A stretch of DNA of 64,000 nucleotides from Cytidiella melzeri. Taxonomy: Eukaryota; Basidiomycota; Agaricomycetes; Polyporales; Irpicaceae. Made by a program: the position numbers and the translations under genes. The notes beneath the pieces were generated by a model, which saw only the letters and a program-made list of their open reading frames with translations, did no database searches and was not told where the DNA came from. The stretch's first letter is position 1, and every line of letters begins with the position of its first letter. Location: the NCBI GenBank assembly GCA_022592445.1, contig JABYQR010000182.1:24912-88911 (forward strand). The letters run 5' to 3'. Shown here one piece after another: positions 56,975 to 64,000 of this stretch.

Positions 56975-57153
56975 AGTACCTCTTTTCATCAAGGCTTACT
57001 GAGGTTTGTTCACTTGTTTTGTTACATGTTTCATACACTATCTGATACACTGTAGTTCACCTTCGCTTTGCGTATCTTAGGTTAGCAGTGCAATCCAATA
57101 GTACCTCTTTTCATCGAGGCTTACTGAGTTCACCTTCGCTTTGCGTATCTTAG
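56975..57153 (+). repeat. Second tandem 'intron-containing then spliced' module
   Basis: Block A' (29 bp, 56975-57003) is followed by a 52-bp segment (57004-57055) starting GTTTGT, containing CTGAT and ending TGTAG, then block B' (25 bp, 57056-57080). After 19 bp, A' (57100-57128, one mismatch) and B' (57129-57153, identical) recur directly joined. The absent segment is a complete GT-AG intron by its signals. The sequence is unrelated to the copia LTR. A surrounding solo LTR is possible (TGTTGTGTAAG at 56922 to CCTGCA at 57176), but no target duplication was found. Confidence 0.85.
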
Positions 57154-57180
57154 AGCAGCTCTCTTATAACCCTGCAATAT

Positions 57181-59960
57181 CTACGTTATACAATCCCTAT
57201 CAGAATAATCAGATAAATCATCATCTGAGTTGTCTTTTGTGCTTTGATGCTTGTTGATAGCAGCTGCCCATGCCTGTGCACTGCCCTGATCCAAAGGAAG
57301 TGGAACAGTGCCATGATGAGCTGCCTTTGCTTGTGCACTTCGGTTGCAAAGACCACATAGCTGTGTGATAGCCTTGCTCATGTCGCCATGCCAGAGTGTG
57401 AGTGTCAGATGAAGATGTGGTGAGGCCGTACACAGCGTGACGGTGTCACCTTTGTGAGTGCCAACATTTATACTTCCAGTAGTGATTGTGTCAGCAAAAT
57501 TGGCAAGCAAGAGCACCACATGGGTCAGTGGGACATTAAGAATATAGTACATTCCATGAATTTGCAGGATTTTGCTGAGTATGTTGATCTGGTAAAATGG
57601 GAGTAGATCTGTACTGCAACGTACAAGGGTGTTCCAACGTTATCAATAGAAGCTATCCAGGCATGTTTAGCTCTACGGCCCTCACTCTTGGAGTATAATG
57701 TAACAACTAAAACCAAGCCATTCAGGCACTATACACATAGCTCACTCATTCATGTAGCACTTACCACAACACAACAGTAGTTCAAGCTTGCTAATAGTGC
57801 CATTGACTGATTGCAAGACTAGCAAAAAGTCTCCAGGCTTAAGGGGCAAGCTTGGGCTGATATTTGCATTGTCCATTTTGGGATGGATGGCCTGAAGATG
57901 AGTGGATGCATGCGTCCAGAGAGCACAGAATGACAAGTTGTGTAAGAGGTACAGAAGGTCAGTTAAGTCTTGGTGTTTGGCATGCTATGTAGCAGAATAC
58001 CTTACCGCTGATGATGCAGCCTGTAAAGTCTGTTTTTGCCCTTCTTGGGTCCCTGATTCTGAGACCCAATACAATCTAGTATGACAAACTTGATGTGCAA
58101 CCCCTAAGCTTGGGCCTGACATGATTGCATCATGTGTGAGAGCTGCTAGACGGGTCACTAAAGTATGTTGTAGAGTAGACTTGGAGGTCTCATTGACTTC
58201 ACCACTTGGTAGACATTGACGAGATGATTGTCAAATAGTGCAGGTGACAAAAGGTGGTTTATGCTGCACTCGAAGCTTTGCCAAAGCCTCAGGTATCAGC
58301 TTTGAGGTGGTAGAGTTAATCAGCATGACTGAGTTATCAACGTCAAACAGTGTGACTTTGTTTGGAGTGTGTGTGGTATGAGAGTCTTGTCTGTTGCTAA
58401 CAATAGGCTTAAGATTATTAGTGGTGAGAGTCTTGAGTAAGGCTGCATCCTCAGAGTCTGGTAGCATGGTTCTATTTTCTTTGCATTATATGTTGTTGAA
58501 TTCATTAACTTCGTTGCTTACATTTCTAATGTCTTGTGGATGCCTTCAGAGATGAGTGCTACTTGACATGCTTCAATTTTGTCCTGCTCAGCAGATAAGA
58601 TGCTGGCAGCAGAGGCATTGTATAGAGCAATCAGCTCTGCTAGCGTGGCAGGCCCTCTAGGTATATTCAGCTCGCTTTGTCTGGTGCAGTGGCTGCTATA
58701 TGAAGATGGATGTTGATACAATGACAGTGTAGTCTTTGCGTCAATTTCTACTGCCCGCAAGAGCTGTGTAGCATTCTCCAGGGCTCCTCTGAGATGCATG
58801 AGCAAGCCAAACCTTGCTGGGCCACTGCACAAGAGCATGCAAGTCGATATCTACATCAACAATGTCAAAATGGTAGTACCCAGCTGCAGTTTTACTTGCT
58901 TCTTGCTGGGGAAGAATATGGCTGAAAGCGGCAAGAAGTAGTGTTTGAAGCTTTGGCTGCCAGTACAGTAGGTCCATGTAGTTGAAGTCAGCCTAGAGCT
59001 GGCAGAGAGTGCCAAAGATGTGCTCACAATTCTCGGTAATATGAAGCCAGGGAAGAAGTGGCCATTCAGGATGGAATTGGTGGTAAGAAATGATGAGGGA
59101 CAGGAGGCCATCACAAATCTTCATGAAGATGTCGTAGGACTCCCAGGAAATAAATTGCACATGTACTGAGTATGCGGGGTGCTGCTCAATGTGACTTCAC
59201 CATGCCATAAGCACAAAACGAGCTGTTATAACCATAGTTGCACGCTCAAGATTGGTGATGAGCCAAGTTTTCCAGGTGTAAATCATCTCTCAAAGAATCA
59301 AGAGGTAAACAGCAAGAGCTGATTGCTCTGAAAGGAGACTGAGCACATGAAAGAGAAATGCAGCAGATGTGAGTTGTGCAGCTGCGCGAATGTCCTGCCT
59401 GTCAACCTTCTCCACGTCTTGGTGGAATAAAGGAGATACAGCTCCAATCACACAGTCACGGAGTGGTGAGTAGAACATAGCATCCCTTCCCATGACAAGC
59501 AACTGTGCCTTCGTGAAAAGCTGATTGCGTCCAGTCTTTTGCACGTGATTGGAGTCCTGGAGCATAACAAATGGATGTTCTGGTCTTGGAAATGAAGCCG
59601 AAGAGTGATCCGGCATGTAATGAGAGGGTTGGGGATCTCATAGTCAACAACTTGCTGAGCAGAGTCATTGATTCTTGACTGTAGGAACCGCTCAACCCCA
59701 GTACCATTAACTGACATTGAGACTGAGTAAATCTCAACAGAATGCAGTAGTTTGAGGAGTTCCAAATGCAACAAATGAAGCATGCCTGCATTGTCACTAC
59801 CTTTGTGTGCTACATGTCGCGGAGCGACTGCTGCTATGCTGATAACCCTAGAAAGGGAGTGAAATAGAGAGGAAGGGGGTGGATCTCCAACGACGACAAC
59901 GAGGTCAAAGTCGATGATGAGCAGGCAAGCAGGCACTGAGGCCGGATACTGGCAGTGCAA
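57181..59960 (-). pseudogene. Decayed AT-rich gene, transposon-associated, with in-frame stops and frameshifts
   Basis: On the minus strand a protein can be followed through several open segments. They start LIIDFDLVVVVGDPPPSSLF and pass through FPRPEHPFVMLQDSNHVQKT and RQDIRAAAQLTSAAFLFHV. The frame then continues through three in-frame stops (59290-59292, 59197-59199, 58993-58995). These sit around TENCEHIFGTL- and DFNYMDLLYWQPKLQTLLLA-type sequence, and a frameshift follows near 58830. Later fragments (58518-58838, 58231-58467, 57742-57936, 57181-57552) look like further exons. The E-N-C-E-H-I-F-G segment recalls the ENxFs/GxR end of transposase catalytic cores, but this is a weak hint. 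Codon use is AT-rich, unlike neighbouring housekeeping genes. No family is named. Confidence 0.5.
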
Positions 59961-60030
59961 ATGACGAAGTTAATATCATGTTTATACTAGGTTACATTGA
60001 GTAACTCACCTGGCAGTGCAAATGACGAAG
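59949..60030 (-). repeat. 21-bp direct repeat flanking a putative intron
   Basis: CTGGCAGTGCAAATGACGAAG occurs at 59949-59969 and again at 60010-60030. Read on the minus strand, the upstream copy ends CTGCCAG followed by GTGAGT, and the downstream copy ends the same segment with CTGCCAG. A 61-bp GT-AG intron could thus be removed between the two copies. Confidence 0.75.
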
Positions 60031-60162
60031 AGGTCAAGATGCAGAACCAGGGAGGGTAAGGGGTACTATATATACTGTGTCTGGATGGTCTGTGCACCAG
60101 TTCCCACACTAGGGACTGGAGTAACTGTGGGACTGGAGTAACAATAGAACAATAATGAACCC

Positions 60163-60257
60163 GGGTAACTGTCAAGAACCGGAGTAACTGTCAAGGACCT
60201 GAGTAACTGTCAAGGACCAGGGTAACTGTCAAGGACCTGAGTAACTGTCAAGGACCA
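60163..60257. repeat. Five 19-bp tandem repeats in the presumed gypsy LTR
   Basis: Units of the type GAGTAACTGTCAAGGACCT/A repeat five times without gaps, the first unit slightly diverged. Downstream (60268-60380) the motif AGAACAATAG recurs several times. Both arrays lie in the region expected to be the 3' LTR of the minus-strand gypsy element. Confidence 0.85.
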
Positions 60258-60594
60258 GGGTACGTAGAACAATAGAGCTAGAACAATACAACAATAGAAC
60301 AATAGGATAAGAACAATAGAACAATAAGACCTGGGGGAATCCCTGGGGAATCCCCATCAATGGAAGAGGAACAATAGAACAATAGCCTAGGTTGATCTGG
60401 AACCGCTCCAGACTGAGTCTAGGGTTTGGGTCTGGACTATTGATAAATAAGGCAGGATGTCACGTGACCCAGGTTAGGGTTAGGTCCGGTAACACTCCTA
60501 GCCGGAAAATAAGCGCTCTAGATAGGCGCCTAAGGCTATAAACTTGTGACAATATTGGAAAAATCCGGTCTCTGTTGGACTATCCATGTCATTA

Positions 60595-60604
60595 CCCCCC
60601 TCCT
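60595..60604 (-). other. Polypurine tract of the gypsy element
   Basis: AGGAGGGGGG on the minus strand lies six bases after the integrase stop codon and just before the presumed LTR start, as in other gypsy elements. Confidence 0.75.
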
Positions 60605-60609
60605 AAAAT

Positions 60610-61608
60610 TCATCGCCTCGATGAACTAAGACCAGGGACTCTACCATCTGCCCACTCGAGGTCAGATGCAATGGCTTCTGTGATGTTCTCTAACGGTTTC
60701 CAAGGAATGGAGTCGAAGAGTGCTTTGGGCAATTTCTGGGGTGCATTGGTATGTCTGGCGTGGAACTCTGCAATGCTCTCTTTCGCATTGGTCAGATTTA
60801 CTGCAGGTTCCCACGTTACGTCGCCTTCTCCATAGCCTTTCCATTTGACTAAGTACTGCATTTGCTTCCGATAGATCTGACTGTCTAGGATCTTCTCAAC
60901 TTCGTAGACTTGTTGATCATCTACTATGATTGGTGCTGGTGGTTCCGGTATGAGGCCGTTTACTTCGTTTCCTCTGTACGGAGATAGCCGTTCAACATTG
61001 ATGTTGTCATGAATACGATATCCGGATTTGAGTTTGATCCGATACGTATGTTCACCGGTTTTCTGAAGAACTGTGAATGGACCAAGCTGTCTAGGCCCTA
61101 GCTTGTCAGACTGCTGATGTACTTTGACGTTCTTGGAAGACAACCACACGAGGTCCCCTTCTTTGAAGACTGGAGTAGTTCTGCGGGTGTATGCGGAAGC
61201 TTCGGCCATCTTTTCCTTAGATAGACGCGAGGCAGCTTTGGCTTCTGCCCGAACCTGTCTGAGCTTTTCTAGACGTGCATCTAGGTTCGGCATGCGACTT
61301 TGACGACCGACTGGTATGGTGAAATCTGGTAGGTACCCGTACATGACTTCAAACGGAGAGTGCTGCGTAGATGAGTTGACACGAGAGTTGATGGCGAATT
61401 CAGCCACTGGGATGTATTCTGCCCAATCATCTTGTCGTTGATCAACAAAGAGTCGTAGAATCTTTTCTACTTCTTGGTTGACTCTTTCCGTTTGACCGTT
61501 AGCCTGAGGATGATAGGCTGTAGTCATAGCGCCAGTGATGCCTAGCCGCTTGTACAACGCCTGCATGACACGAGCCGCAAACTGAGGTCCTCTATCAGAT
61601 ATGAACTG
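60610..61608 (-). pseudogene. Gypsy integrase C-terminal half with chromodomain
   Basis: This is in the same frame as the upstream segment, after the TGA at 61609-61611. It carries QFISDRGPQF and MTTAYHPQANGQTERVNQE, the second and third acidic positions of the DDE core. It then carries FKEGDLVWLSSKNVKV and a GPFTVLQK/LKSGYRIHDN GPY/F-type module. The chromodomain YEVEKILDSQIYRKQMQYL and VKWKGYGEGDVTWEP follows, then a tail to the stop at 60610. The chromodomain classes the element as a chromovirus, which targets heterochromatin. Confidence 0.9.
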
Positions 61609-63072
61609 TCAGGGAATACCATGGAGCCTGAAAACTTCTTTGATGTGTAGGTCGGCTATGCCATCCGCTGTAACAGTAGACTGGGTCGGGATTACATGAC
61701 TTTGTTTGCTATACAAGTCTGTGTATACTGCAATCATGTCAAATCCATTGCTTCGTGGAAGGGGTCCGACTAAGTCTACGCCAACCACCTGCCAGGGTCC
61801 CTCTGGTACTTCAATGGGCTGTATCGGAACGACAGGATGCTGCGCCGGTTTGGCTCGCTGACATTTGTCACATCCGAGTACGTACTGCTCTACAAAGGAT
61901 GCCATGCGAGGCCACCAATAATGCTGTGTGACTAGTTCCAGGGTTGCATGTTTGCCAGGATGTCCTGCCGGTAACGCATCATGACATCGTCGTACAATTT
62001 CCCGGCGAACTTCGCGATCCTTCGGAATGTATAGCTTCCCTTTGTAGTACACCAGTCCATTGTCTTCCTCCCACTCAAGTCCACCATCGGTCAACTTCCG
62101 GGGTCCATCCTTCCTAAGCTTGGCTAGTCCCTGGACTACCTCTGCTTCTCGAATGCTGATATCCTTAATCCGTGACTCTAACGGATCAGGTTCCGGGGTA
62201 CTCGAGGCGGCTATTGTCTGGAAGTATTCGGGTTTCAGTACAACTTGTTCCTTGTTGTCTGATGCATCTAGAACTTCCAAGGTTCTGACCCGGGATAATG
62301 GGTCGCCTTGAGTGAGGGTCTTTCCGGGTTTGTGCATTAAAACAAAGTCAAACCGGCTCAGATACAAAGACCACCGAGCTTGTCGTCTGGACAAGTCCTG
62401 AGCGGTACGCCAGTACTGCAAATTCTGATGATCTGTGATGATCTCGAAGGGCGCGGGTAATCCTTCCAGATAATGACGCCAATCTTCAAGAGCTCTGATG
62501 ATAGCAAGCATTTCTCGATCATAGATCTCGTAGTTCCGTTCCGCTTCGGCCATAGACTGAGACCGAAACGCTACCGGGTGCCATTGTCCATCCTCTAGTT
62601 TCTGCAACAGAACTCCTCCAGTCGCAAAGCCAGACGCATCAACTTCAATACGTGTGGGGCGATCGGGTTCCCATGTGACTAGAATAGGTTCCTGAGTGAA
62701 CGCATCTTTGAGCATCTGAAAGGCGTTCTGCTGTGCTTCTCCCCACTTCCAAGGTTGGTCCTTCTTGGTGAGATCGTGGAGGGGACGAGTATGCCGTGCA
62801 AAGTCCTTGATGAAACGTCGGTAGAAGTTGGCAAATCCAATGAAGCCTCGTACATCACGGAGGTTCTGTGGTACCGGCCAGTTGGTGATAGCTTCTATTT
62901 TACCCGAGTCCATACGGATCTTTCCGTTACCGATGATTAAACCTAGATACTCGACTTGTGACTGTTCAAATTCGCATTTTTCGGGGCGAAGATACAAGTC
63001 GTTGGCTTCAAGTCGAGATAGTATCAATTTTCCGGTGTTCCACAATGTCTGAACTGAAGACAAGGATGTCAT
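61609..63072 (-). pseudogene. Gypsy RT thumb, RNase H and integrase N-terminal half
   Basis: This is open from about the frameshift to the TGA at 61609. RT connection: YLRPEKCEFEQSQVEYLGLI, FIGFANFYRRFIKDFA. RNase H: IEVDASGFATGGVL, YEIYDREMLAIIRALEDWRH, ITDHQNLQYW. Integrase zinc HHCC: HDALPAGHPGKHATLELV and CDKCQRAKP. Catalytic first Asp in VGVDLVGPLPRSNGFD. It ends FRLHGIP before the stop, where related elements continue without interruption. Confidence 0.9.
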
Positions 63073-63994
63073 CTAAGTAGACCGAGACTTTTCCTTCCGC
63101 AATGAGATCAGCAAAGATGGAATTCATCATTGCTTGAAACGTGGCAGGAGAATTGGTCATGCCAAACAACATCACCTTAGGCTCAAACAGCCCTCGGTTT
63201 GTCACAAATGCACCCTTCCATTCGTCATTTTCTTTGATCCGAATGTTATGATAACCCCATCGTACGTCAAACTTGGTGAAGATTCTGGCTTGACGAAGCC
63301 GATTGGTAATATCTGATACCAAGGGGAGTGGGTAGCGGTTTTTGACTGTGATGTCATTTAACCTTCGATAATCCTGAACAAGCCGGAGCTTGCCGTCCTT
63401 CTTCTTGACGAAGAATACCGGTGAGGCCATAGGCGATTTGGAGGGAACAATATATCCTTTCGCTAGGTTTTCCTCAATAAACTTGTCCAGCTCCGCTTGT
63501 TCATTTGGAGACATGGGGTAGACCTTGGATCTGAACATCTTTGGGTTCTCTGTCAGATCAATCGTATGATCCCAAGGCTGATGCTCGGGGAGACGCTGTG
63601 ATGCTTCTTCTGAAAAGACTTTCTGGTGTCTGCGGTATTCCTCTGGAACCATCTGTTCGAACGTCCGTTGTTCTTTAGATTGATGGGCTTTAGCAGCGAT
63701 GTCTGTGGAGTACGTAAAGCTGGCACAGGACCAAAGTTCTTCTTTTGTGTCCTGAATGATACCGGCTCTGAGCCAGGCTCGTCTCTGTTTCCGATTGGCT
63801 GTGATAGACTGTAAGGGTTCGAAGTCTTCTTCGGCTTCCAATTCCATTTCTCCGGTAGCCCAATTGATTTTGGGGTTTGCTTTGCGAAGCCAGGGTAGAC
63901 CTAAAATGCAGTCTTCTGGTCCGATGTCTGTGACCAAAAAGGTTGCATTTTCTTTGATAGCCCCAACTTGTAGTTCGAGCTCTGCTCTGTGTTG
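63008..63994 (-). pseudogene. Gypsy protease end and reverse transcriptase palm
   Basis: The retropepsin end is seen as VTDIGPEDCILGLPWLRKAN, then a connecting region. RT motifs follow: PMASPVFFVKKKDGKLRLVQ, DYRRLNDITVKNRYPLP, FTKFDVRWGYHNIRI, FGMTNSPATFQAMMN and the active site VYLDDILVFSS. The frame then shifts near 63030, after EHRKI, relative to the downstream part. Upstream a TAA lies in frame at 63995-63997. The aspartate of the protease active site is outside the window. Confidence 0.88.
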
Positions 63995-64000
63995 TTATAC

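Larger units (their letters stand above)
60163..64000 (-). mobile_element. Ty3/gypsy chromovirus, degraded, cut by the right window edge
   Basis: Minus-strand order from the edge is protease, reverse transcriptase, RNase H, integrase, chromodomain, the gypsy order. A polypurine tract AGGAGGGGGG (60604-60595) precedes a TGACATGG start of the presumed 3' LTR at 60591. The LTR's far end is not determined and the left boundary given is only the start of the 19-bp repeats. The 5' part lies beyond 64000. The reading frame is broken by a TGA (61609-61611), a frameshift (about 63010-63070), and probably a TAA at 63995-63997. Confidence 0.85.

Noticed and set aside
60473..60483. Telomeric repeat or subtelomere marker
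   Set aside because: TTAGGGTTAGG occurs once only, inside a retrotransposon LTR-like region. No array is present.

Overview
This window is nuclear DNA of a filamentous basidiomycete, most likely an Agaricomycete. Genes are dense and on both strands, with many 50-65 bp GT-AG introns. Lysine is made through alpha-aminoadipate (homoisocitrate dehydrogenase), the tRNA-Leu has a short intron, and the transposons are a Ty1/copia element and a chromodomain-bearing gypsy element. All exon models were derived by hand from splice signals and reading-frame continuity.

From 1 to about 28.5 kb lies compact housekeeping sequence. It holds a Myb/AT-hook regulator (cut by the left edge), a 14-exon unknown gene with nine SUMO-consensus sites, LYS12, tRNA-Leu(CAG), a WKF-domain nucleolar-type protein, an ARL1-like GTPase, a CDT2/DTL WD40 protein, 5-aminolevulinate synthase, acetylornithine aminotransferase, a CWC21/SRRM2 splicing factor, TAF8, riboflavin kinase, an ABHD5/CLD1-type lipid hydrolase, mitochondrial uS11m and QCR9 as a divergent pair, and the inositol hexakisphosphate kinase KCS1.

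From 28.5 to 50.6 kb come an AT-rich island that supplies the promoter and first ~200 codons of an otherwise GC-rich ORF, then MTP18, an FHA-forkhead factor, RAT1/XRN2, eIF2B-delta, a repeat-rich unknown protein, SEC22, MPO1, a short-chain dehydrogenase and a zinc-ribbon/membrane protein.

The right end (51.05-64.0 kb) is transposon territory. It begins with a very young copia element: 429-bp LTRs differing at one base, TSD AAACG, and one in-frame TGA just before the YVDD motif. Next come a decayed AT-rich gene with in-frame stops and a broken chromovirus that runs off the window.

The most unusual signal is at 51228-51407, repeated in the right LTR. The copia LTR carries a leader module twice in tandem, once with a 59-bp GT-AG intron and once with exactly that intron missing. 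An unrelated sequence at 56975-57153 shows the same 'unspliced copy followed by precisely spliced copy' layout with a 52-bp intron. This suggests that spliced RNA is being written back next to its own unspliced template.
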